Assembly (NCBI GenBank): GCA_020722725.1
Contig: DYKG01000017.1
Coordinates: 2,211 to 63,155, forward strand
Source: Candidatus Methylomirabilis sp.
Lineage (GTDB): Bacteria; Muiribacteriota; Ozemobacteria; Ozemobacterales; Ozemobacteraceae
Reading direction: 5' to 3'
Length of the DNA: 60,945 nucleotides
This document shows, one piece after another, positions 32,888 through 41,160 of the stretch. The position numbers and the translations under genes are program-made. Numbering within the stretch: the first letter of the stretch is position 1; each line of letters begins with the position of its first letter. The notes under the pieces were generated by a model that had not been told where the DNA came from, made no database searches, and saw only the letters and a list, made by a program, of their open reading frames with translations.

Positions 32888-33639
32888 TTGGTTTTGCCTC
32901 CTTCCAGCTTCTGGCTTGAGGCCCGCAGAGCTGTTCCGGTCGAATCATACATGGCCCGGGTGGCGGCCAGCAGATCAAAAGGGGGCTTGGGTGGGTCGGT
33001 GGGGGGCAGAATGGCCTTGCAGGCCTTTTCCAGCAGCCTGGCCGGAACCGGACGACGCCCGACGACCAGACTGTCTCTGGCTTTATCGAAAAGTTTTTTG
33101 GTCAATGCGTAAGAAGGCACACCACCCAGTTCATGGGCAACATTGAAGCGTTTTTCCAGCTGATACTCGATCATCCAGCGGCGGAAGCCGATTGGCGATT
33201 CGGCAACGATCAGCACCTCTTTTTGCTTCATGGTGTCGATGTGATATTCCATTTTGGCGGCAAAAGCATGGGCACCAATTCGCAGTCCGCGTCTGAGGGC
33301 GAGGGTGTGGTATGATACGCCCACATCGGGGTTAAGCAGGCGGCCATTGACAATTGCGGCAAGATGGCCGTCAATCTGGGCGACCAGCACATATTCATCC
33401 TGAACGCGATGCCGGTAAAAACCGAGCAGTTCAGCATAAAGACGGGCTGAAACGATGTCGTAATAATCTCTTTCGACCTGTATCAAAGGTGCAACGTGGG
33501 GAAGCAGCGCCGGAATGTCTTCGCGGTCGATTTGACGAATCACCATTTCTTCGCCATTGGCGAGGGTCACGAATTTTGGGGTAAACGGCGGAACCGGGTT
33601 ATCCACAGGCCTGAGAAGTTGTTCAAGTTCAATTGCCAT
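32884..33639 (-). CDS. GNAT-like acyltransferase domain protein
   Basis: The start is placed at the ATG at 33639 (251 aa) after GAGAGGAGGTACCAC; the open frame extends 37 codons further with no ribosome site. The N-terminus leads into a GNAT-like core: MVIRQIDREDIPALL, then YVLVAQIDGHLAAIVNGRL, then SYHTLALRRGLRIGAHAFAAKMEYH, the acyl-CoA loop region. The C-terminal ~60 residues are Pro/Lys-rich. It is first in an operon with the thiolase-like and DUF35 genes, so it likely acts on the same acyl-CoA. The exact reaction cannot be told. Confidence 0.65.
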   Translation of the reverse strand: MAIELEQLLRPVDNPVPPFTPKFVTLANGEEMVIRQIDREDIPALLPHVAPLIQVERDYYDIVSARLYAELLGFYRHRVQDEYVLVAQIDGHLAAIVNGRLLNPDVGVSYHTLALRRGLRIGAHAFAAKMEYHIDTMKQKEVLIVAESPIGFRRWMIEYQLEKRFNVAHELGGVPSYALTKKLFDKARDSLVVGRRPVPARLLEKACKAILPPTDPPKPPFDLLAATRAMYDSTGTALRASSQKLEGGKTK

Positions 33640-33814
33640 GTGGTACCTCCTCTCGATGAATAAATCTGAATGAGGTTCAGACTGCCATGACTTGATGAGT
33701 GAATAATATTCAGTTTTGCGCCTGATTTGCCATTTTGTCAATAGCTTCACATAAAATCTAAAAAAGTATATGATTAGTTAAGAAAATTAAAAATCAGGTT
33801 GTCAGGGAAACCAT

Positions 33815-35746
33815 ATGAACTTTGCAGACCTTGCTTCTGACAAGCTTTTTCAGCTTTTCGCCGATCAATGCCCCAATGTAATTTTTATAGAGGCTGGCCA
33901 GCGGGTTATTTATATAAATTCCCGGGCGAAGGAATTTTTTGGTTACAGCCCCGATGAGATAATCGCCGAAGGTTTTGATTTAAAACATATATTTAATTGG
34001 CCGGAAAAGGCAGAGCTTAAGAAAGAGCTTATGGCAAAGCCTGAACAGAATGCTGAGCCGGCGATTCAGCGCCAGATCAATGTGGTTCACAGGGATGGAT
34101 CAGAAAAAAAATGCATTATATCTGTTAAGAAGATCGTGCTTTCAGGTCAGGATGCGTATCTTGGCACAATTACCGATATTACTGATTTTTCCATGGTTAA
34201 CCGGCGCCTGCTTGAATTGCGGCAGCATTACTGGGCGTTGTTTGAAGCGGCGTCCGATGCGATTTTTCTGGAAACTATCGACGGGGTAATTCTTGACTGC
34301 AATGCAGCGGCAGTGCGCAGCTACGGATACACGAAAGAAGAATTGCTGGGAATGAATGCCAGCGAACTGGTGCCTGGCGACTATGCATCTTCCTTGAAGG
34401 TGGTTGCTGAAGAACTGAGCCGTTCAAAATTCAGTGGACGATCGCTGCTGGTCGTTGCGACGGGCAAGCGTAAAGACAATACGATTTTTCCCTCGGAAGT
34501 TTCAATAACCGGCCTTGAGATCGACAAAGAGAACCTTTATCTGGTGACCATTCGTGATATATCGACCCGCCGTGAGCTTGAAATTGCAAGAAAGCGCTAT
34601 GACCAGCAGTTGCATCAGCTCAAGCTGCTCGACAATTTTTCCAATGTGGTGAATGGCCTGGCCAATGATTTCAATAACCTGTTGACCGGAATTATGGGCT
34701 ATGCCGATCTGTTGCATCGCGATCTGTTACCTTCTTCGCCGGCTCGTGAAAAGGCCAGAAAAATTCTCGACGCGGCCCGTAAAGGTGGCGAATACATTCA
34801 ACAGCTGATTTCGACCACCGGCAGGCTGCCGGCGAATTTCCAAAGAGCTGATCTGGTCGCTGTCGTGAGGGAAATGGTTGCCGATCTCTCTCAGATGGTG
34901 AGCAAAAGCGGAATTCTTACCAGCCTTTTCGATGAAGAGCTGCCTGAGCTGGTTTTTGACCCCAGCCAGGTGAAGATTGCCGTTGAAAACCTGGTGAAAA
35001 ACGCGGTGGAAGCGGCAAGTGAAAACGCCAGGATCAGTCTCTCGATCAGTCGAGGCGATGTTACGTTTTCAGGAACCGAACCCGGTTTTTTTGGCCCACC
35101 CATGCAGTCAGGCAAATATATTGCGATTAAGGTCTCTGACAACGGCTCGGGAATTTCTTATGAGAATCTGCCAAGAATCTTTGAACCATTTTTTACCACC
35201 CGCTTTTCAAGCCGTGGTCTGGGGTTGCCAACGGTTCTGGGCATTGTTCGGCGACATCATGGTGCTATTATGGTAAAAAGTGAGATTGGCGCAGGGTCTG
35301 AATTCACTCTGATGTTTCCCTGCAAAGATGCGGGTAGGAACGAGCCGGAATTTGTGGCTTCTCAGATTCCCGATAAGTTTCCCGCAGGTGCAGTGCTGGT
35401 GGTTGACGATGAAGAGGCGGTCAGTGAGATTTTATGTGTGCAGCTCAATAATCTGGGTTTTGCCACTCATCAGGCATGTGACGGAAACGCGGGGTTAAAT
35501 TTGTTCAAACAGCTGAACCAGGAGCTGAGTCTGGTTATCGTTGATCTTGCCATGCCAGGAAAATCTGGAATTGAGCTGATTCGCGAATTGCGCTGGCTGA
35601 ACCCGGAAATCCCGGTTATTGCCTGCTCGGGCATGAGCGAGGGAATGGATGAACTTGCCCATCTTGGGGTAAACACAACTTTGCACAAGCCTTTCAGGCT
35701 GGCAGATATTGAGCAGGCCTTATTGAAAGTGCAGTTTAAAAAGTAG
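33815..35746 (+). CDS. PAS-PAS hybrid histidine kinase with missing phospho-acceptor His
   Basis: Domain order in the 643-aa soluble protein: PAS 1 (~10-125), PAS 2 (~130-255), a dimerisation helix, HATPase (N-box NLVKNAVEAA, G1 SDNGSGI, G2 SRGLGLPT), and a C-terminal receiver (VVDDEEAV, phospho-Asp in IVDLAMPG, Lys in HKPF). In the helix where the family reads AHDFNNLL, this protein has ANDFNNLL: His284 position is Asn (AAT 34664-34666). It therefore should not autophosphorylate in the standard way, and the receiver may be charged by another kinase. The ATG follows CAGGGAAACCAT. It is a single-gene unit with its own terminator. Confidence 0.88.
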   Translation: MNFADLASDKLFQLFADQCPNVIFIEAGQRVIYINSRAKEFFGYSPDEIIAEGFDLKHIFNWPEKAELKKELMAKPEQNAEPAIQRQINVVHRDGSEKKCIISVKKIVLSGQDAYLGTITDITDFSMVNRRLLELRQHYWALFEAASDAIFLETIDGVILDCNAAAVRSYGYTKEELLGMNASELVPGDYASSLKVVAEELSRSKFSGRSLLVVATGKRKDNTIFPSEVSITGLEIDKENLYLVTIRDISTRRELEIARKRYDQQLHQLKLLDNFSNVVNGLANDFNNLLTGIMGYADLLHRDLLPSSPAREKARKILDAARKGGEYIQQLISTTGRLPANFQRADLVAVVREMVADLSQMVSKSGILTSLFDEELPELVFDPSQVKIAVENLVKNAVEAASENARISLSISRGDVTFSGTEPGFFGPPMQSGKYIAIKVSDNGSGISYENLPRIFEPFFTTRFSSRGLGLPTVLGIVRRHHGAIMVKSEIGAGSEFTLMFPCKDAGRNEPEFVASQIPDKFPAGAVLVVDDEEAVSEILCVQLNNLGFATHQACDGNAGLNLFKQLNQELSLVIVDLAMPGKSGIELIRELRWLNPEIPVIACSGMSEGMDELAHLGVNTTLHKPFRLADIEQALLKVQFKK

Positions 35747-35757
35747 ATCAGTGCAAT

Positions 35758-35788
35758 AAAAAAGCCCGGCCTGAGCCGGGCTTTTTTT
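35758..35788. terminator. Bidirectional intrinsic terminator
   Basis: AAAGCCCGGC-CTGA-GCCGGGCTTT is a perfect 10-bp stem flanked by an A-run on the left and a T-run on the right. It ends both the hybrid kinase gene (plus) and the cyclase-family hydrolase gene (minus). Confidence 0.9.
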
Positions 35789-35798
35789 AATCAAATAT

Positions 35799-36587
35799 TT
35801 ATTCAAATTCAAAAGCAACAACGCGGCTGATGCATGATTCGAGTTCAATTGCACGCCAGGGGAACAGACCGATCCAGGTGCGTTTGTTGCTGAGTTTTGC
35901 AATTTCGCCACCGATGTTTTCGGCATGAACAATACCAGCTGGAAACATCTTCAGATGCATAACCTGATAGTATTCTTCATACGGGAACATTTCATCCCAT
36001 GATTTGCCATAATCAGCTTTGAGCCTGGCTTCTGCCTTGGCAAAAAGTTTTGGATGCCAGTCGCGCAGAATGGTGTTCATCGGGTGGTCAGCTGAACCGC
36101 AGTCTACACCGATCCATTTGAATTTCATTTCCTGGGCCCATTTATGGAAGTCAGGGCTAGGACCGGGATGCTTAACCATGTAGCGCACTTCGTCGGCCTG
36201 GGGTTGGTCCCAGCCATAGCGATGATAGCCGGTATTGATGATGAGAATGTCACCCTTGCGGATATCAGCCTTTTTCATCAGCATTTCCGGTGAGTAGAGC
36301 GAGAAATCGCTGACTTCATCGGAAATATCGACGACCACACCATCGCCGCACCATTCTTCCAGCGGAACTTCACCGATGGTGCGGCCGTTGGCACAGAAAT
36401 GTATTTCGCCGTCAATATGGGTGCCAACGTGGTTTGAAGTTTTTATTATCTGGCCGTTGGCTCCCTGGCCCATATGGGCTCCGGCAATGCGTTTGAAATA
36501 TTGAACCTGCAGCGGCATGTAGCTAGGCCAAGGCGGGGTGTGTATACTGAGTCTCTGAGTCAGGTCATACATTTTTACTTTGGTCAT
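35799..36587 (-). CDS. Cyclase-family (kynurenine formamidase-like) metal hydrolase
   Basis: The 262-aa protein carries the family metal motif in SNHVGTHIDGEIHF (HxGTHxD...H, residues ~52-64), plus a later GVDCGSADHP segment. Family members hydrolyse formamide, amide or lactam bonds, for example N-formylkynurenine or isatin. The ATG follows AGGAGATTTTTTTTA. It lies 182 bases downstream of the FdrA/DUF1116 genes in the same direction, so it may act on an amide in the same pathway. The substrate is not determinable. Confidence 0.85.
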   Translation of the reverse strand: MTKVKMYDLTQRLSIHTPPWPSYMPLQVQYFKRIAGAHMGQGANGQIIKTSNHVGTHIDGEIHFCANGRTIGEVPLEEWCGDGVVVDISDEVSDFSLYSPEMLMKKADIRKGDILIINTGYHRYGWDQPQADEVRYMVKHPGPSPDFHKWAQEMKFKWIGVDCGSADHPMNTILRDWHPKLFAKAEARLKADYGKSWDEMFPYEEYYQVMHLKMFPAGIVHAENIGGEIAKLSNKRTWIGLFPWRAIELESCISRVVAFEFE

Positions 36588-36749
36588 TAAAAAAAATCTC
36601 CTGTTTCTTTTCTATAATATAGCGAACCATTTTAAGGCCTGACATTTTGCCCTGACCGGCTCAATGATTGCCTTTATGGCCGCTGAGCACGCCTGGCGGT
36701 TGTTTGGCGAGCTTGTTGAACCATCGAAGCGACATGAAACATCAAAATA

Positions 36750-36769
36750 ATTAAGTAACTTTACTTAAT
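36750..36769. repeat. 20-bp AT-rich palindrome after the DUF1116 gene
   Basis: ATTAAGTAA-CT-TTACTTAAT is a perfect inverted repeat with 9-base arms, placed immediately after the DUF1116 stop codon. It could be an operator for the downstream cyclase-family gene or a weak 3' hairpin. The rest of the 182-base gap shows no other structure. Confidence 0.5.
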
Positions 36770-38023
36770 CTACAGGTCTTTGCACCAGGTTTCAACATAA
36801 GCTTCAAGGGCGTCTTCAAAGCATTTTGCCGGTGGGTTGACCAGCCCGGCGCCGACTTGCCCTACGCCGGGAAGACGGTGGGCAATGCCGGTGTTGATCT
36901 GGGGCAGAATATTCTTTTCGCAGACCTTGAGAAGGTTGATCCCAAGCGGAGAGCCGCGAAAGTCGAGGGGCGGAATATGGAACGAATCAGATTCGGCATC
37001 GGTAATTTCATACATTTTGCGGGTAAAATTCATCGCATCGCCGACGCTGCCACCGACAAACTTGACGATGGCCGGTGCAGCTGCCATGGAAAAGCCCCCA
37101 AGTCCGCAGGTTTCAGTGATGGCACTGTCGCCGATATCGGGATTGCAGTCTTCATCGTTAAACCCCGGGAAAAGCAGTCCTTTTACAATCAGCGCCGGGC
37201 CGGTGAACCATCGGTCTTTCAAGCCGGAAATTCTGATTCCGAATTCGGTGCCGTTACGGCTCATGGTTGTTACGATAGTTGAGCCATCGATCCATTCGGC
37301 AGCCTGCAGCATGGCCTTGCATGCCGGCATGCTCAGGTTTAGAAAGAAATGATCGTTTGAATGAATGAATGAAAGAACCTTTTCTTTCTCTTCGTTTTTA
37401 AATGAAGTTTTGACAACAGCCGGGGCCAGTTCTCTTATCAGAAGAGAGGTTGCTGCTTTGTTGCGGTTATGAACCTCATCACCCATCTGCAGTGCCTGGG
37501 TAATCATATTTTTCAGGTTAATTTCCCTGCAGTGGGTCAGAGCCTCTTTTAATACCGGGCCAAGAACCTTTTCTATCCAGATCAGGCGCTCGATAACTTC
37601 CTTGGAAAATGCACCGTAACGCAATACCTTGCCTAGACCCTCGTTGAGTGTACAAAAAGTGCAGCGGCCATTGGACTTGTTTTCCACTATCCAGACCGGC
37701 ATGCTGGCGGTGGCGACTCCGGCCATGGGACCGACCCCGTCATGCTCGTGCCATGGGGAAAATTCTATGCTGCCGCCGGCGGCAAGCTTTTCCGCTTCTT
37801 CCTGGCTGCCGGCAAGACCTTCATACATTAAGCCGCCGATAACTGCGCCGCGCATGGGGCCAGACATCTTTTCCCAGGTTATGGGTGGGCCGGCGTGAAG
37901 AATGAGATTTTTTTTCATTCCCGGTACCACTTCGCCGCAGGTCCCGATTCCTTTAATTATTGGCTGGGCGGCCTGAATAGCTGTTATTGCTCTGGCATTG
38001 GCTTCGTTGATGTCGATCAGCAT
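36770..38023 (-). CDS. DUF1116 protein (YlbE/AllG-like)
   Basis: The start at 38023 (417 aa) follows AAGGGGGAAAAAATA and overlaps the stop of the upstream small gene (TAATG). Typical motifs are the N-terminal ILHAGPPITWEKMSGPMRGAVIG, a central segment with FMVG-like and MSRNGTEFGIRISG blocks, and a C-terminal TGIAHRLPGVGQVGAG. In E. coli the homologue YlbE (AllG) works with FdrA (AllF) and YlbF (AllH) as oxamate carbamoyltransferase in allantoin use. The FdrA partner lies two genes upstream and a DUF2877 (AllH-like) gene lies at 57.5 kb. Carbamoyl transfer in nitrogen catabolism is the best inference. Confidence 0.88.
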   Translation of the reverse strand: MLIDINEANARAITAIQAAQPIIKGIGTCGEVVPGMKKNLILHAGPPITWEKMSGPMRGAVIGGLMYEGLAGSQEEAEKLAAGGSIEFSPWHEHDGVGPMAGVATASMPVWIVENKSNGRCTFCTLNEGLGKVLRYGAFSKEVIERLIWIEKVLGPVLKEALTHCREINLKNMITQALQMGDEVHNRNKAATSLLIRELAPAVVKTSFKNEEKEKVLSFIHSNDHFFLNLSMPACKAMLQAAEWIDGSTIVTTMSRNGTEFGIRISGLKDRWFTGPALIVKGLLFPGFNDEDCNPDIGDSAITETCGLGGFSMAAAPAIVKFVGGSVGDAMNFTRKMYEITDAESDSFHIPPLDFRGSPLGINLLKVCEKNILPQINTGIAHRLPGVGQVGAGLVNPPAKCFEDALEAYVETWCKDL

Positions 38024-38232
38024 TATTTTTTCCCCCTTGCGGCGCGGACTTTTTCCTGCCATTGATTTACTTTTTCGAGCAGGGCCTGAATCTTTCGATT
38101 GCCACCTGCGGGCGGACGCCAGTCGACGTGAACGTTCATGATGCCCTGCTGGGTGAGATCCTGGGCAAAGCTGGGAATGCCTATGTTGATAACTTTAATG
38201 GTTTGTTTGAAAATATTGTTTAAATCGCTCAT
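38023..38232 (-). CDS. Small conserved protein between FdrA and DUF1116
   Basis: This 69-aa protein has an N-terminal INIGIPSFAQDLTQQG segment and the conserved-looking VDWRPPAGG motif, followed by a basic helical tail. The ribosome site (GAAAGGAAGTAACCG) overlaps the FdrA stop codon, and its own stop overlaps the DUF1116 ATG. It reads like a small subunit that connects FdrA and DUF1116; in some FdrA-type systems a similar segment may be part of a longer subunit. No separate function is known to me. Confidence 0.75.
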   Translation of the reverse strand: MSDLNNIFKQTIKVINIGIPSFAQDLTQQGIMNVHVDWRPPAGGNRKIQALLEKVNQWQEKVRAARGKK

Positions 38233-38235
38233 CGG

Positions 38236-39762
38236 TTACTTCCTTTCGAGGCAGGCGGCGGCAAATTTTACCATTGCCACATTGGTTGGGAAAACAGCAA
38301 TTTCCGCCTCTTCAAGAATGGCTTTCTGACGTTCGTAATTCTGGGGATCCTGCTGGGTGCCGCATATGCAGGCTGCCATGATCGGGGTTCGGCCTGATTT
38401 CTGACGGCCGGTTCTGATGCTGTTCACCATTTCGGTTGCCATGTCCGGGTGTGAACCATATCCGAGCACGACATCGAAAAGAATCAAACCCGTCTGCGGG
38501 TCAGCAATCTCTTGAATCATGCGCTCGCTGCGATAGCCCGGGTCGATCATCGGGTGGGCTTTGCCTCTGGTGAAGTCGTCGTCACCAAGATCGATAATGC
38601 AGTGGCCACTGCTTTTGTAAATGTCAGGCATTTTTACGCAGCCTTTAACCGGTGTGTTGGAGCTGAGTTCGCCGATAATCGGCTGAAGAATGCGCTGGGC
38701 TTCATCGCAGAGGGTGCCGCCTGAATACAGGCCGCGCATTGCTTTTGCTGGCAGACGTTTTTCTGAAGCCAGGCTTTTTATCAGGCTGTCTGAAAACTCC
38801 GGTTCGGGGTGCTCGCCACCGGCCAGTTCAACGGCTTTGACCGCTGCATCTTCAAGGTTAGTAGCTGTCACAAAACCACGTTTTTCGATGATTTTCGGAT
38901 CGGCCCCGATGAAATAGACTACAATGGCTTTGTTGATACTTTTAAATTCGTCGAAAACCTTTTCAAGAACCGAGTCAGCCGGGGGTTTTGAAATCAGCAC
39001 GATCACTTTGGTTTCAGGATCATTGGCCAGGGCTTTGGTCGCCATGATCGTCATTTTGCCGCCGATTTTCTCAGAAAGGTCACGGCCGCCGACGCCGATT
39101 GCCTGCGTAATGCCGGCTCCAAGACGATGAATGGTGCTCGTGACTTCCTGCAGGCCGGTGCCCGATGCTGCCACCAGACCGATTTTCCCGCGTCGTACCG
39201 CATTGGCAAAAGCGAGAGGAACATTGTTGATTATGGCGGTACCACAATCTGGACCCATTACCAGCAGACCCTTCTGTTCACCCAGAGTTTTCAGTTTCAG
39301 TTCCTGGTCGATGCTGACGTTGTCGCTGAACAGCATAACGTGGCGACCTGCGTTCAGAGCTTTTTCCGCTTCGCGGGAAGCATATTCGCCCGGCACCGAA
39401 ATCAGCACCATGTTGCTGTCGGGAAGGCGGTTCGCCGCCTCTTCCTGGGTAGAGGGAGCAAGCTCAGTTGCACTGCCGGGTGCGCCGCGCCTGCTCGACA
39501 ATTGCTTTTCCACTTCCGCTATGGCTGCAACGGCTTTTTCATCGTTGTCTGCTTTGATACAGATCAGCAGGTCATTAGGTGTAAGCCCGTCAAATTCGCT
39601 TTGATACATTTCAAGCCTTTTGAGGCTGTCGATGTTGTAGTCAGTACACATGCCGACGACCGCGTTGTCGATGCCATCGAGTTTTTTGATCTTTGATCCG
39701 ATGAGCATCAGTGTGACCGAGTCAAAATAGGTCTGCTTTTTTATCAGGTGTTTTATTACCAT
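38236..39762 (-). CDS. fdrA: FdrA-like protein (acyl-CoA synthetase fold; AllF-type)
   Basis: The start at 39762 (508 aa) follows AAAGGAGCC at a 12-base spacing; an upstream extension lacks one. The protein has a short N-terminal domain and a CoA-binding/succinyl-CoA synthetase-like core (MVLISVPGEYASREAEKAL, LVMGPDCGTAII, VAASGTGLQEVTS). The C-terminal domain includes GLYSGGTLCDEAQ. FdrA homologues are subunits of oxamate carbamoyltransferase in E. coli (AllF). It heads the fdrA - small gene - DUF1116 operon. With a molybdenum hydroxylase and a DUF2877 protein nearby, purine-derived nitrogen use is likely. Confidence 0.88.
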   Translation of the reverse strand: MVIKHLIKKQTYFDSVTLMLIGSKIKKLDGIDNAVVGMCTDYNIDSLKRLEMYQSEFDGLTPNDLLICIKADNDEKAVAAIAEVEKQLSSRRGAPGSATELAPSTQEEAANRLPDSNMVLISVPGEYASREAEKALNAGRHVMLFSDNVSIDQELKLKTLGEQKGLLVMGPDCGTAIINNVPLAFANAVRRGKIGLVAASGTGLQEVTSTIHRLGAGITQAIGVGGRDLSEKIGGKMTIMATKALANDPETKVIVLISKPPADSVLEKVFDEFKSINKAIVVYFIGADPKIIEKRGFVTATNLEDAAVKAVELAGGEHPEPEFSDSLIKSLASEKRLPAKAMRGLYSGGTLCDEAQRILQPIIGELSSNTPVKGCVKMPDIYKSSGHCIIDLGDDDFTRGKAHPMIDPGYRSERMIQEIADPQTGLILFDVVLGYGSHPDMATEMVNSIRTGRQKSGRTPIMAACICGTQQDPQNYERQKAILEEAEIAVFPTNVAMVKFAAACLERK

Positions 39763-39877
39763 TCCCTTGCTTTGGCTCCTTTTTCTGATTGTCAGAAAAT
39801 AATAGACCCTTTTTGCTGATGTGTAAACCCGCAAAAAAAATTGGTAACCGGAAAAAAAGTAAAAAAAAACAAACTTT

Positions 39878-39907
39878 TTGTGAAAAAATCAGTAAAATAG
39901 TTAAGAT
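39878..39907 (+). promoter_or_regulatory. Candidate promoter of the NlpC/P60 gene
   Basis: TTGTGA (39878-39883) and TAAGAT (39902-39907) are 18 bases apart, about 58 bases before the start codon. The region is very A-rich. Confidence 0.3.
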
Positions 39908-39965
39908 GAATCTGTAATCGGTTGTACCTTCTGATGAGAATCGAGTATCCTGGAGTATGAGAAAA

Positions 39966-40994
39966 ATGCAGAAATTTGTGATCTGTCTGTTGATGATTTT
40001 GCCTTTCAGCCCAGCTTCTTACGCTATTGGTGGAGATAACCCATTTACCGTCGAGCAGTTGAACATACCTGGCATCGTTGATGTTGAATCCACCTCTGGT
40101 GAAATCAGTTCTAACAACGTATCTGCTCAGGATGCCGAACCGGTCACCCACCAGGAACAGAAAGAGCAGATCGGCTATGTCAGTGTCAATACCAGATTAA
40201 ATGTCAGAAATGCCCCCTGGGGAAAAATCATCGGCAAGCTCTATGACGGTGAAAAGCTGAAAATCATCGGTCGCGAAGGCGACTGGCTCAAGATTCATTA
40301 TAATGGCGGCGTGGCATATGTTCATAGCCATTATGTTGAAATAGGTGAGGAACGGGTTGCCCGGCCAGATCCTGAAGATGGCAGCTCAGATAGCAGTTCC
40401 GGGCCGGTTGGAAATGTTCCCGATGGGTCTCTTGACCCTTCCAGATATGGTTATTCCAGCCGATTCAAATCGGTTTTCGATGTGGTTGAAAAGTTCTGCT
40501 CTGCCAACAAGGCCTATGTTTTCGGAGCCGGGCATACCAAAAAATCAGGGTACACCGACAAAACCGACTGTTCTGGCTTTATCGGGCAATTCATTCAGAA
40601 AATGGCTGAACTTTCAGGTGTTCCACCGGTTTTCCCGAAAAACAGCTGGTATCCATCAAGTCAGGTTTATAAAACCCGGTATACTCAAAAAATCACTTCT
40701 TCATTCCCGCCGCCAAATCCAAGAGATTCGATCAAACCAGGCGATGTTTTCGTCATGAACCCCGGAAGCAGCGGAATTGGCCATGTGGGCCTATTTATGG
40801 GCTATGCTCCGTCGGGTCAGCCGATCATTGCCCACTCGACACCAACAAGAGTCAGGGCCTCGACCAAAATTGCCGGAAAAAATGGTTATTCTGGAGTCAG
40901 AATTGAAGTTTTGCCCTCGCGGTACCGCTCAAGATGGGCCGGAGTTTATCGTATCAAAAACATGGAACAGACGCTGAACCGCCTTTCATCATGA
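39966..40994 (+). CDS. Secreted SH3b-NlpC/P60 cell-wall hydrolase
   Basis: The ATG at 39966 (342 aa) is preferred because GGAG lies 10 bases upstream; the ATG at 39957 is only 1 base from it. Order: signal peptide (FVICLLMILPFSPASYA), a spacer, a bacterial SH3 domain (TRLNVRNAPWGKIIG..DWLKIHYNGGVAYVHSHYV), a Ser-rich linker and an NlpC/P60 catalytic domain. The catalytic Cys is in TDCSGF and the His in GHVGLFMG. It should cut peptide stems of peptidoglycan. It has a leading A-rich promoter region and stands alone. Confidence 0.88.
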   Translation: MQKFVICLLMILPFSPASYAIGGDNPFTVEQLNIPGIVDVESTSGEISSNNVSAQDAEPVTHQEQKEQIGYVSVNTRLNVRNAPWGKIIGKLYDGEKLKIIGREGDWLKIHYNGGVAYVHSHYVEIGEERVARPDPEDGSSDSSSGPVGNVPDGSLDPSRYGYSSRFKSVFDVVEKFCSANKAYVFGAGHTKKSGYTDKTDCSGFIGQFIQKMAELSGVPPVFPKNSWYPSSQVYKTRYTQKITSSFPPPNPRDSIKPGDVFVMNPGSSGIGHVGLFMGYAPSGQPIIAHSTPTRVRASTKIAGKNGYSGVRIEVLPSRYRSRWAGVYRIKNMEQTLNRLSS

Positions 40995-41067
40995 TTTTTG
41001 CACCGTTTTTAATTGCGTAAAACCCATTGCTGGTGTTATGCAGATTTCAGAAAAATTTTTTGTAGGG

Positions 41068-41091
41068 GGCCGGCCACCGCGCTGGCCCGCC
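41068..41091. repeat. GGCCACCG-type intergenic hairpin
   Basis: A 9-bp stem with one mismatch (41068-41076 with 41083-41091) around CCGCGC. The core GGCCACCG..CTGGC also occurs inside the 187-bp element (19171-19186), and its reverse complement resembles bases 56-77. Confidence 0.5.
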
Positions 41092-41160
41092 TTATGATTG
41101 AATAATTCAAATCAAGAATGTGGTTGCTTTTAGGGCTTCATTTATATTCGGAGATGTCTG

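Noticed and set aside
39127..39696. Plus-strand open frame opposite fdrA
   Set aside because: Antisense to FdrA with no ribosome site.
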